Of a stretch of 64,000 bases of DNA, positions 36,040 to 44,612 are shown in pieces. The translations under genes and the position numbers were made by a program. Each line of letters opens with the position of its first letter. Positions within the stretch are counted from its first letter, which is position 1. The notes under the pieces are model-generated. The model saw only the letters and a list, made by a program, of their open reading frames with translations. It did no database searches and was not told where the DNA came from. This DNA is from SIG480 sp045539475 (GTDB taxonomy: Bacteria; Bacillota; Clostridia; Oscillospirales; JAAYXM01), in NCBI GenBank assembly GCA_045539475.1, contig JAZQFJ010000053.1, positions 1 to 64,000 of the forward strand, read 5' to 3'.

Positions 36040-37578
36040 ATGAAAAAACTTATTGCACTTACATTGGCAACAATTATGATGTTCGCGCTTTGCGCATGCA
36101 ACGGCGGTGAAACAGGCGGGGGCTCTGTCGCAAACCTTGACTCGCTGACAAAGGAAGATGTTATCGAAGTGGCAACGATCTCCCACGCAAGCTGGCCGTA
36201 TCGAGAAGACTGGAAAATCTGGGAATACATCGCAGAGGGAAGCGGTGCAACCGTAAATGTTACGGCGTATCCGTCTGCTGATGTAAACACAAAATATTCG
36301 CTTATGTTTGCGTCTCCGGATACACTTCCGGACATCACCAACTACTCATCAAAGCCGAAGGATGACTATATTTTCCAGGGCGCATTTATCTCATTTGACG
36401 ATATGAAGGAGTATATGCCGAACTACAACGCATGGCTCGGAACTCTTACAGAAGATGAAATGAAAGAGAACGTAAATATGCGTAAGGCATATGACGGAGA
36501 AGTTTATTACTCTCCGGTTATCGGACGCGAGATGTCTCAGAACGTTCGTGCATGGCTCTACAGAAAAGATATTTTTGAAAAGCACAACTTAGCTGTTCCC
36601 ACGACGTTTGACGAGCTTTATGAAGTCTGCAAAAAGCTTAAAGAACTGTATCCGGATTCATATCCGTACTGTATCCGCTCAAAGTTCAGTGCGCTCAATA
36701 CAAGCGGCTCCTCATGGAAGCCGTATTGGGAAATGGGACTCTATTACGATTACGACAATGAAAAATGGTGCTATGGCGCAACGGAAGAGGTAATGCGCGA
36801 TATTATAGGGTTTTACAAAAAGATGGTAGAAGAAAAGCTTATGCCGGCAGATTTTATGACAATAAACAACACTGCATGGCAGGAGCTTATCACAACAGAC
36901 CGCGGCTTTATTATGCCGGAGTATCAGACGAGAATTGACTTCTTCAACGGTCTTGCGCGCATGCAGAATCCGGATTTTGACCTTCAGGCAATGGTTCCGC
37001 CCGTTGCGGCAGAAGGCGGAGTTGCAATGGTAAATAAATATAACGTTGACCCATGGGGGATGATGATGTGCAACACCCGCGATGAAGGACGCATTGCAAA
37101 TACAGCAAAGTTTGTGGACTGGTTCTATTCCAATGAGGCGCTCGAGCTTGTTTCGTGGGGTAAAGAGAGCGAAACATACAATACCGTTGACGGCAAGCGC
37201 GTGTATATAACCGACGAGTCTAAGGCACAGTCGAACACGCTTTTTGGCTTTGGCACCTACGGAACGTTTACGCGTATGGACCCGGAGGCAGTTCTTGCAT
37301 ATGAATCCGAGGATATTGCAGAAACACGCGATATGGTGCTTGAGCACACTATGCCGTATGCAAACACAATCCACTGGCTTTTCTTCAACAAAGAAGAATT
37401 TGAAGTAAGGGACGAATATCTCACAGCCATCAACACATATGCGGAAGAGATGGTTTCAAAGATGATTCTCGGTCTTGAGCCGATTGATAAGTTCGATGAA
37501 ATGGTAAGTGAAATAAATAAAATGGGACTTTCGAAGCTTCTTGCCGCATACGAAAGCGCATTTGCAAGAACAAAGTAA
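36040..37578 (+). CDS. Extracellular solute-binding lipoprotein (second copy)
   Basis: The 512-residue protein has a lipoprotein signal ending FALCAC (lipidated Cys20), nearly identical to that of the protein at 8466, and is alignable with it along its length (SWPYREDWKIWEY versus SWPFREDWKLWEY; DELYEVCKKLKELYPDSYPY). It probably delivers oligosaccharides to an ABC importer whose permeases are not in the window. ATG 36040 follows AAAGGAG. It sits between the SLH enzyme and the cytoplasmic enzymes. Confidence 0.85.
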   Translation: MKKLIALTLATIMMFALCACNGGETGGGSVANLDSLTKEDVIEVATISHASWPYREDWKIWEYIAEGSGATVNVTAYPSADVNTKYSLMFASPDTLPDITNYSSKPKDDYIFQGAFISFDDMKEYMPNYNAWLGTLTEDEMKENVNMRKAYDGEVYYSPVIGREMSQNVRAWLYRKDIFEKHNLAVPTTFDELYEVCKKLKELYPDSYPYCIRSKFSALNTSGSSWKPYWEMGLYYDYDNEKWCYGATEEVMRDIIGFYKKMVEEKLMPADFMTINNTAWQELITTDRGFIMPEYQTRIDFFNGLARMQNPDFDLQAMVPPVAAEGGVAMVNKYNVDPWGMMMCNTRDEGRIANTAKFVDWFYSNEALELVSWGKESETYNTVDGKRVYITDESKAQSNTLFGFGTYGTFTRMDPEAVLAYESEDIAETRDMVLEHTMPYANTIHWLFFNKEEFEVRDEYLTAINTYAEEMVSKMILGLEPIDKFDEMVSEINKMGLSKLLAAYESAFARTK

Positions 37579-37591
37579 GTTTTTTGAGATG

Positions 37592-37614
37592 CCGGGGAGA
37601 AAATTTCTCCCCGG
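37592..37614 (+). other. Intercistronic hairpin after the lipoprotein gene
   Basis: CCGGGGAG pairs with CTCCCCGG, extendable through AAA/TTT. No T-tract follows. Hairpins at this place commonly raise binding-protein mRNA over downstream genes; that role is inferred. Confidence 0.55.
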
Positions 37615-37636
37615 TAAATAAAAGGAGTATATCGCA

Positions 37637-39505
37637 ATGGTCAGAGATATCGTGATGACGGGCGTAAAGATAGGTGAACATTCGGCAGACCCGCAGGACG
37701 TTATAGAAGAGGTGCGTGAACGCGTTATAGGAAGCGGGAGCAATTACGTTTATATCCGTCCGAAATTCGGTGTTCAGGTTCCGCATGAATATTTTATACA
37801 GTGGGCGAAATTTCTTGCTGAGAATAAAATATATTTTCATTTTGGTTACACTGCGCAACGCCCGCCGGCAGGAAAAAAGTCGCAGTTCACGCCGGAGATT
37901 GTTGCAAAGATGTGCGAAATTGCCGGGGAATATTTTCTCGGCGAATGCATAAGCGAAATAGATTGCTCGCGCGGCTCAAAATTCCGCGGCTATTTCAGCC
38001 AGTATGTGCCGCACGGACCGGATACCGCAAAGCAGGAAACCGGATTTAAAAATCTGCGTGAGGCGCATGAAAGCTACGTTGAGTATGTGAAGACCTTTGC
38101 AGATATTGATAAAGAATTGGGGCTTCCTCATATCATCAGTATGGCGGCATCTGCGTTCAGCAGATACAATCTGGAAGCGGGAGCAGATATTCCCGTTCTT
38201 GAAACCGTTAATTTTGATTGGGATACCATGTTCCCGTCGGTACGCGGCGCGGCGCGTGCTCTCGGCTCGGGAATGTGGGGTACGCTTATTGCCCACGAGT
38301 GGTTTGCGGGAATGCGCCACGATGATATACTCAAGCAGAAACGGCTTGAGCTTTTGTGGAAGTTTGCATACATATCCGGTGCGAATATGATAAGCATTGA
38401 AAGCGGAGACGAAGCGATAGACTCATATGGGCATCAATACGGCAAGGATTCATCATTGTGCGGGATGTATCGGAGCACAATAAAAGAAATGGCTGAATAT
38501 GCAAAAAGCGACGAGAGACCGGCAGGCGGACCTGTGGTTAAGACAGCTTTTGTTTCCGGGCTTCACGACGCTTGGCCGGGGTTTGTGGGAACTTCCTTGT
38601 GGAATCAGTTTGATCGCGAGGACTGGGGCTTTGGCGATGCGGAGTATTCGTGGCGTTTGCTTGATGAGCTTGGTACAAAGAGAAAATGGACAGATGTGGC
38701 AAACTACGGTGACAACGATTTTTCCGCATATCCGGAATACGGAACATTCGACATTGTACCGATTGAGGCTTCGCTCGAAAAGCTTTTGCGGTATGACCGC
38801 CTTATATTTCTTGGCTGGAACAGTATGACGGATGAGAATATGGATAAGCTGACGGAATATGTTCGTCGAGGCGGGCGGCTGCTTATGAGTGCGGCACATT
38901 TAAACCGCAACACTGTGAGAAATGGGCGGCTTCTTCTTATAAGCGATGAAAAGATTGAGACGCTTTTCGGATGTAGACCTACCGGCGAGACCTTCAGAAC
39001 CAACGGTGGAACGAAGTTCGAATATACCTCGATTGACCGGCAGATATCTTATCCCGGGACAAAGAGCTTTATTTGCGATCCCAACTTCAGCGGCGGATTT
39101 ACGGAATACCTCGGCATTAAGCTTTGCGGAGCAGCGCCCGTGGGATATTGGAGCGAAAGCTTTCTTGAGGCTCCCGGAGCTCTGCACCCTGATTTTTGTA
39201 CAGTTATAGAACATCAGGTCGGCAACGGAATTGCAACGCTTGTCACATCTCTTGACTATCCGGGACACCCTGCAGCAATGCCGCTTTACCGGAATGTTTT
39301 GCGTGAAACGATAAGCTCCGGTGCACGCAATTGTGAGATAAAGGTGATAGGAAGCGACAGGGTTCGTTACACCGTATATGAAGGAAATAAAATATATCTT
39401 TTGAATACCGATTTTGATATGCCGGTTACCGTAAAGGTAATAAGCGGAGAGTGCGAGAGGGTTATAACACTTGAACCTCTTGAATTGAAAACCATATCTT
39501 TTTAG
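37637..39505 (+). CDS. Unassigned cytoplasmic enzyme: TIM-barrel-like plus GATase-like domain (copy A)
   Basis: The 622-residue protein has no signal peptide. The first part (about 1-300) looks like a (beta/alpha)8 barrel with conserved acidic motifs AHEW (Glu221) and ESGDE (Glu255, Asp258, Glu259). The middle part (RLIFLGWNSMTDENMDKL, then GGRLLMSAAHLN) resembles the class I amidotransferase-like domain of GH42-type beta-galactosidases, and a small beta domain ends the protein (IYLLNTDFDMPVTVKV). A glycoside hydrolase role on imported oligosaccharides is inferred; I cannot assign a CAZy family. It is paralogous along its whole length to the gene at 42628, and the pair bracket the glycyl radical enzyme genes. 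Start follows AAAGGAG. Confidence 0.6.
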   Translation: MVRDIVMTGVKIGEHSADPQDVIEEVRERVIGSGSNYVYIRPKFGVQVPHEYFIQWAKFLAENKIYFHFGYTAQRPPAGKKSQFTPEIVAKMCEIAGEYFLGECISEIDCSRGSKFRGYFSQYVPHGPDTAKQETGFKNLREAHESYVEYVKTFADIDKELGLPHIISMAASAFSRYNLEAGADIPVLETVNFDWDTMFPSVRGAARALGSGMWGTLIAHEWFAGMRHDDILKQKRLELLWKFAYISGANMISIESGDEAIDSYGHQYGKDSSLCGMYRSTIKEMAEYAKSDERPAGGPVVKTAFVSGLHDAWPGFVGTSLWNQFDREDWGFGDAEYSWRLLDELGTKRKWTDVANYGDNDFSAYPEYGTFDIVPIEASLEKLLRYDRLIFLGWNSMTDENMDKLTEYVRRGGRLLMSAAHLNRNTVRNGRLLLISDEKIETLFGCRPTGETFRTNGGTKFEYTSIDRQISYPGTKSFICDPNFSGGFTEYLGIKLCGAAPVGYWSESFLEAPGALHPDFCTVIEHQVGNGIATLVTSLDYPGHPAAMPLYRNVLRETISSGARNCEIKVIGSDRVRYTVYEGNKIYLLNTDFDMPVTVKVISGECERVITLEPLELKTISF

Positions 39506-39518
39506 CGAGGTGAACATC

Positions 39519-41636
39519 ATGGAGAACAAAAAGAAATTCATTCCGAGAAGTGAGCTTATGAAGAATAAAGATCCGAACAATCTTCGTGAAAAGGTGCGAA
39601 AATTCATTCCCATTGACGGAAAAGATGCACTCAAGACAGATGCGGAGATGACGGAATTTATCCTTGATAATTGCGAAATAAGATTCACGGATACAAATAC
39701 ATTTTTTTGCACAACGGATCTTATGAAGGATAACTACCCGCAGTATTTTGAGGTTTTGCAGCCGAGATTTAAAAATGAGTTTGAAGACTTTGCAGATAAG
39801 CATTACCACGACCTTATAAATACAAAAACGCTTGAAATGCGCTTTGACTTCGGGCATACCTGCCCTAACTGGAAGGACGTTATATCGCTTGGATTTGCAG
39901 GACTCAGGCGCCGTGTCGAGGCGGCAGCCGCGAGCGCAGGTGACGATGCAGAGAAAAAGAGATTTTTCGATGCGGCGCTTTTACAATATAACGCTGCAGA
40001 GCGCTTTATTGCAAGGGCAGCAAAAGAAGCGGAAAAGGCAGGTAAGCAAGAAATTGCAAATGGACTTTCAAACCTTCTTGTGTCCGCACCGAAAAATCTG
40101 TTTGAAGGCTTCCAGATGCTTTTGCTCTTTCATTTTCTTCAGCATTTTGGGGAGCAGACATGGATACGCACATTCGGAAGGATAGACTCTCTTCTCAATC
40201 CGCTCTACGATGCGTCCGATAAAGACGAGGCGCGCAGACTCATAAATGCGTTCATCGAGGAAATAAACGGACACGGGATGAGCGAAAACCAGCCGTTTGC
40301 GCTTGGCGGAAGCGATGGGAACGGCAGAGACCTTATAAACGATCTTTCGTATATGTTTATTGACGAATACAAGAAAATAAAGCCGCCGTACGTTAAAATC
40401 CATATTATATGTACGAAAAAAACACCGGAGGATTTTCTCAAATCCGCGCTTGACGGCGTTAGAAACGGCGCAAACAGCATCTGCTTTTTCGGTGATGATA
40501 TACTAAAACGCTCTTTACTCAGACTCGGCATAGATGAAAAAGATACGGTGGATTATCATATTGACGGTTGTTATGAATGCGGCGGATATGGCGAGCTTAC
40601 AAGTCCGGCAACGGGAAGAATAAGCATAGCAAAGGCGATAGAGCTTGCACTTAACGACGGAAAGGATACCTTTACGGGTTGTCAGCTCGGTCTTCCGGTT
40701 GAAAATACGCCGGAAAGGTTTGAAGAGTTTTATGCTGAATTTTTAAGGCAGCTCGAATATATTGCAGAGTCGGCAAAAAAATATATTGGAGGAATGGAAC
40801 AAAAGTATCCGCGCCTTCACGCAGGACCGTTCTTCACATCCACATTTGCGGAGAGCGTGGAAAAGGGTGTTGACATTTTTGCAGGATTTGGTGCAAAGTA
40901 TAACAATACATCAATTTGCGGTATTGGCTTTGCCACTGCCATAGATTCGCTGGTGGCCGTGAAAAAGCTTGTTTATGACGATAAGACTCTTTCGTTTGAT
41001 GAGCTTTCAGAGCTTATGAGAAATAACTGGGCAGGAAGAGAAAGTCTCAGAATGACAGTCAGAAATAAATTCCCCAAATACGGAATGGGAGATGCAATTG
41101 TCGATGCATACGCGGCAAAGCTTGTGGAAGAGCTTGCGGGAATGATAAATGCAGTTCCGAACGAAAAGGGCGGGGTTTATCGCCTCGGTCTTCATTCAAT
41201 AACTGTTCGTTGGATAATGGGAAAAGCTCTCGGTGCAACGCCGGACGGACGTCTTGCAGGTGAGAGTACATCGCTTAATACCGGAGCATCATTTGGTGCA
41301 GACCGCGAGGGCGCGCTCGGGCATATTCTCTCCGTGACGACACTTGATGCGACGTATGCACCAAACTCCGTAACGCTTGACCTTGACCTTCATTCATCGG
41401 CGGTAAAGGGAGAGAACGGACTTGAGGCGATGTACGCAACGCTCCGGACTTATCTTGACCGCGACGGTTTTTCGGTTCACTATAACGTGCTTGATGCGGA
41501 AACTCTCCGAGCGGCACAGAAAAATCCGGAGGATTACCCGAATCTTCAGGTGCGCGTTTGCGGATGGAATTATCTTTTCGCAAATCTTGCGCGCGAAGCG
41601 CAGGATGAATACATAATGCGTTCCGAGAGGGAGTGA
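39519..41636 (+). CDS. Glycyl radical enzyme of unassigned function
   Basis: The 705-residue protein belongs to the pyruvate formate-lyase-like family. The thiyl loop reads DGCYECGG, giving Cys351 and base-type Glu353 (the GCxE pattern of dehydratase/lyase members rather than the CC of PflB). The radical loop is RVCGWN with Gly682, followed by the usual FANLAREAQDEYIMR tail. It is shorter than PflB, CutC and glycerol dehydratase, and I do not recognise the subfamily. ATG 39519 follows GAGGTG with a six-base gap, 13 bp after copy A. Its activase follows at once. Neighbours suggest a sugar-derived or uronate-derived substrate. Confidence 0.85.
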   Translation: MENKKKFIPRSELMKNKDPNNLREKVRKFIPIDGKDALKTDAEMTEFILDNCEIRFTDTNTFFCTTDLMKDNYPQYFEVLQPRFKNEFEDFADKHYHDLINTKTLEMRFDFGHTCPNWKDVISLGFAGLRRRVEAAAASAGDDAEKKRFFDAALLQYNAAERFIARAAKEAEKAGKQEIANGLSNLLVSAPKNLFEGFQMLLLFHFLQHFGEQTWIRTFGRIDSLLNPLYDASDKDEARRLINAFIEEINGHGMSENQPFALGGSDGNGRDLINDLSYMFIDEYKKIKPPYVKIHIICTKKTPEDFLKSALDGVRNGANSICFFGDDILKRSLLRLGIDEKDTVDYHIDGCYECGGYGELTSPATGRISIAKAIELALNDGKDTFTGCQLGLPVENTPERFEEFYAEFLRQLEYIAESAKKYIGGMEQKYPRLHAGPFFTSTFAESVEKGVDIFAGFGAKYNNTSICGIGFATAIDSLVAVKKLVYDDKTLSFDELSELMRNNWAGRESLRMTVRNKFPKYGMGDAIVDAYAAKLVEELAGMINAVPNEKGGVYRLGLHSITVRWIMGKALGATPDGRLAGESTSLNTGASFGADREGALGHILSVTTLDATYAPNSVTLDLDLHSSAVKGENGLEAMYATLRTYLDRDGFSVHYNVLDAETLRAAQKNPEDYPNLQVRVCGWNYLFANLAREAQDEYIMRSERE

Positions 41637-41641
41637 GCGCA

Positions 41642-42532
41642 TTGCCGGGAATCATAACAAATATAAAGCGTATGGCGGTGCATGACGGAAAGGGACTTCG
41701 CACAACTATATTCTTTAAGGGTTGTCCTCTCAGGTGTATATGGTGCCATAACCCGGATACACTTGAGTTTGGCAAAGAACGCGCGTTTTTTGCAAGCAAA
41801 TGTGCAGGCTGCGGGATATGTATCGGAGTCTGTACAGGGAAAGCTATGGGAAAAGACGGGAGCTTCGACCGAGAAAAGTGTGTGATGTGTGAAAAATGCG
41901 CAGAATATTGCCCTGTTTCCGCCCGCGTTATTTACGGCGAGGAGTGGGAAGCGCAAGCTCTTGCGGATAAGGTGCTTTGCGACTGTGAGTTTTTTGAAAA
42001 CAGCGGCGGAGGTGTGACTCTTTCGGGCGGAGAGTGTCTTTCTCAGATTGATTTTGCCGAGGAGCTTGCGCGTCTTTTTCACAGTGAGGGGATAAGCGTT
42101 GATATTGACACCTGTGGGTTTGTGAATTTTGATGCATTCAAACGCATAATTCCGTACACGGATGAGTTTCTATATGATATAAAGGCGATTGATCCGGAAG
42201 TACACAAAGCGTGTACAGGACAGGATAATGCCTTAATTCTTGAAAATCTGCGCCGACTTGATGAGCTTGGCTGCAAGATAGAAATCAGATATCCGTATGT
42301 GCCGGGCTACAATGACGGTGAGTGTGAAAAAATCGGTGAGTTTCTGTCAGGACTTAAAAACACGAGGCGGATTAAGGTTCTGGGATATCACAGCTTTGCA
42401 AGGTCAAAGTATAACGCAATGGAAAAAAAGGATACTTTGCCGACGCATAACGCAACCTGCGAAGAGGTTCAGTGTGCGGTGGAAATCCTTGCCTCTTACG
42501 GGCTTGAGGCAATCAACGGAATGAAAGAATAA
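41642..42532 (+). CDS. Glycyl radical enzyme activating enzyme (radical SAM)
   Basis: The 296-residue protein has the radical-SAM motif KGCPLRCIWC (Cys28, Cys32, Cys35 from the chosen start) near the N terminus. A ferredoxin-like insert with CAGCGICIGVC and CVMCEKCAEYC (about residues 52-95) follows, as in activases of dehydratase-type glycyl radical enzymes. SGGECL marks the SAM-binding GGE. It abstracts hydrogen from Gly682 of the preceding enzyme. I start at TTG 41642, which gives the usual MPGIITNI opening with a purine-rich site upstream; a GTG at 41633 overlapping the preceding stop is the alternative. Confidence 0.9.
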   Translation: MPGIITNIKRMAVHDGKGLRTTIFFKGCPLRCIWCHNPDTLEFGKERAFFASKCAGCGICIGVCTGKAMGKDGSFDREKCVMCEKCAEYCPVSARVIYGEEWEAQALADKVLCDCEFFENSGGGVTLSGGECLSQIDFAEELARLFHSEGISVDIDTCGFVNFDAFKRIIPYTDEFLYDIKAIDPEVHKACTGQDNALILENLRRLDELGCKIEIRYPYVPGYNDGECEKIGEFLSGLKNTRRIKVLGYHSFARSKYNAMEKKDTLPTHNATCEEVQCAVEILASYGLEAINGMKE

Positions 42533-42536
42533 AAAA

Positions 42537-42585
42537 AGAGCAGTAAAAAACGAGGAGAGAATACTCTGAAGCTTTTTACTGCTCT
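42537..42585 (+). terminator. Terminator-like hairpin between activase and copy B
   Basis: AGAGCAGTAAAAA (42537-42549) pairs perfectly with TTTTTACTGCTCT (42573-42585). The T-run is inside the stem and only a weak T stretch follows, so read-through into the next gene is plausible. Confidence 0.5.
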
Positions 42586-42627
42586 GTTCGCAAAGACATA
42601 GATTATAAATTGAAAGGTTGAATTTTT

Positions 42628-44490
42628 ATGGAAAGAGATATTGTTTTTTCGGGAGTGCATATAGGAGAACACTCCATTGATCCTGCAAACTTTATAAATG
42701 AGCTGCGTGAGCGCTGTGTAGAGCCGGGATATAATTTCGTGACGATTCGAACAGGATATAACAACAACCGTCCGGTGATTGAGGATAAGTATTTTATCCA
42801 ATGGGCAAAATATCTTGCAGAAAACAAGGTTTACTTTGTTTTTCTCTATACGATACAGCACGCTCCTGACGGAAGAAAAACAACTCTCTCAAAAGAGATT
42901 GTGGCAAAAATGAAAGAAATTGCAGGAGAATACTTTCTCGGAGATATGATAGGTGAGACCGGCGCATCCCATGCCTGCAAGTGGGAGGGATATTACAATC
43001 AGGGCTTCGGTCCCGGAAAGGATCCGACAAAAATAACGACGGACTACCCGGATATGAAGGCAGCGGCAGAAGGGTATGTCAGCGCGATTGCTGATTATGT
43101 GGCGATTGACCGCGAGCTTGATGTTCCGGGAACCCTTTCCGTAGAGCCGACATGGCTGCACCGGTATAATGCCGCAGCCGGTGTCGATATGCCAATGCTC
43201 GAGCTTATGTACGGCAATCCCGAGGCTCTTATTTCATGTGTGCGCGGTGTTGCACGCGCAAACCGCTCAAAGCTCTGGGGAACATATATTGCCCACGAGT
43301 GGTACGGCGGTGTGCGCCATGAAGACACAATAAAGAGAAAGCGCCTTGAGCTTGGATATAAATATGCCTATCTTGCGGGCTCAAATGCATTCTGTCTTGA
43401 GAGCGGGGATGAGGCGATAGAGTCTTACGGTGATGTGTACGGCGCAGACTCGGAGATCTGTCGTGATTACACAAGAATGCAGAATTACATAGCGGATTAC
43501 ATCAGAAATGATGTGCGCCCGAAGGGTGGACCGAAAGCGCAGGTCGCGTTTGTTTACGGGAAATATGACGGCTTCGGAGGCTGGGGCGGAAGCACGGTCT
43601 GGAATCAGTTCGGCAGGGAAGAGTGGCAGCACGGAGAGGCAGAACATTCGTGGCGGCTTTTGGACGAAATAGGAACAAAGCGAACATGGAATGACCTTGC
43701 AAACTTTGGTGAGCATGACCTTTCGGCATATCCCGCATACGGAACATATGACATTATTCCGGTTGAAGCAGATATAGAAACGCTTTCAAAATACAAGTAT
43801 CTTATCTTCCTTGGATGGAACTCAATGACCGATGAAACGATGGACAAGCTTATCGCGTATGTAGAAAACGGCGGACGTCTGCTCATGAGTGCCGCACATC
43901 TTAATTGCGAAACAAAAAGAGGCGGAGATTTTATTCTTCCGGACAGCAAAAAGCTTCGCAAGCTTTTCGGAGCAGAGTTTACGGGGAAAACCTATAAATC
44001 AAATTTCGGCGTTAAGTTCACTTACCGTGCCCTTGATGAATCGGCAGTATATCCGGGAACGAAAAACTTTATTGTTGACCCGCTTTACAGCGCGGGAGGC
44101 GTTGAGTATGCGGAAATCGTACCCTGCGGTTGTTCTGTAACCGGCCGTCTTGCGGACACATTCTTAAACGTAGAGCGCAATTTACCTGTTGTTATAGAAA
44201 ACCGGATAGGGCGCGGCGTTGCAACGCTTGCGGCGAGCGTGAACTATCCCGGGCATCCGGCTTTTCTTCCGCTTTACCGTGCTCTTATGCGTGAGTTTAT
44301 AACGATGAGTGCGCGCGAGTGTGAAATCAAGGTTATCGGAAATGACAGGCTTCGCTGGTCCGTGTATGAGGGAGGAAAGATATATCTCCTTAATACGGAT
44401 TATGATATGCCGATTACCGTAAAAGTTATCCGGAGCGGGAAAGAAGAGAATATATCTCTTGCACCTCTTGAACTTAAGTGTATCATATAG
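42628..44490 (+). CDS. Unassigned cytoplasmic enzyme: TIM-barrel-like plus GATase-like domain (copy B)
   Basis: The 620-residue protein parallels copy A at 37637 throughout (IAHEWYGGVRHEDTIKRKR, LFLGWNSMTDE-like segment, YLLNTDYDMPITVKV). The acidic residues are conserved: Glu224 in HEW and Glu258, Asp261, Glu262 in ESGDE. A substrate-loop difference is visible after the first 160 residues (SVEPTWLHRYN here, SMAASAFSRYN in copy A), so the copies may act on different linkages. No signal peptide. The start follows GAAAGG. Function inferred as glycoside hydrolase-like; family unknown. Confidence 0.6.
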   Translation: MERDIVFSGVHIGEHSIDPANFINELRERCVEPGYNFVTIRTGYNNNRPVIEDKYFIQWAKYLAENKVYFVFLYTIQHAPDGRKTTLSKEIVAKMKEIAGEYFLGDMIGETGASHACKWEGYYNQGFGPGKDPTKITTDYPDMKAAAEGYVSAIADYVAIDRELDVPGTLSVEPTWLHRYNAAAGVDMPMLELMYGNPEALISCVRGVARANRSKLWGTYIAHEWYGGVRHEDTIKRKRLELGYKYAYLAGSNAFCLESGDEAIESYGDVYGADSEICRDYTRMQNYIADYIRNDVRPKGGPKAQVAFVYGKYDGFGGWGGSTVWNQFGREEWQHGEAEHSWRLLDEIGTKRTWNDLANFGEHDLSAYPAYGTYDIIPVEADIETLSKYKYLIFLGWNSMTDETMDKLIAYVENGGRLLMSAAHLNCETKRGGDFILPDSKKLRKLFGAEFTGKTYKSNFGVKFTYRALDESAVYPGTKNFIVDPLYSAGGVEYAEIVPCGCSVTGRLADTFLNVERNLPVVIENRIGRGVATLAASVNYPGHPAFLPLYRALMREFITMSARECEIKVIGNDRLRWSVYEGGKIYLLNTDYDMPITVKVIRSGKEENISLAPLELKCII

Positions 44491-44570
44491 TATTGTTGCA
44501 TTTTTGGTCTATTATTGCGTGAAAAGTTGTATTAAATAGTATTATAATATAAATAATACTTAAGGCTTGA

Positions 44571-44586
44571 GTGGTTCGAATCCCCT
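44571..44586 (+). other. tRNA T-arm-like fragment
   Basis: GTGGTTCGAATCCCCT has the GGTTCGAATCC pattern of a tRNA T-arm, but no acceptor, D or anticodon arms surround it. It lies in the 122-bp leader of the tagaturonate reductase gene and may be a remnant of a tRNA 3' end or a chance match. Confidence 0.3.
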
Positions 44587-44612
44587 CGGCTTAATACAAG
44601 GAGAGATTAAAA

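Noticed and set aside
44490..44612. Promoter upstream of uxaB
   Set aside because: A TATAAT is present but the -35 at the right spacing (TGAAAA) is too weak to report as a feature.
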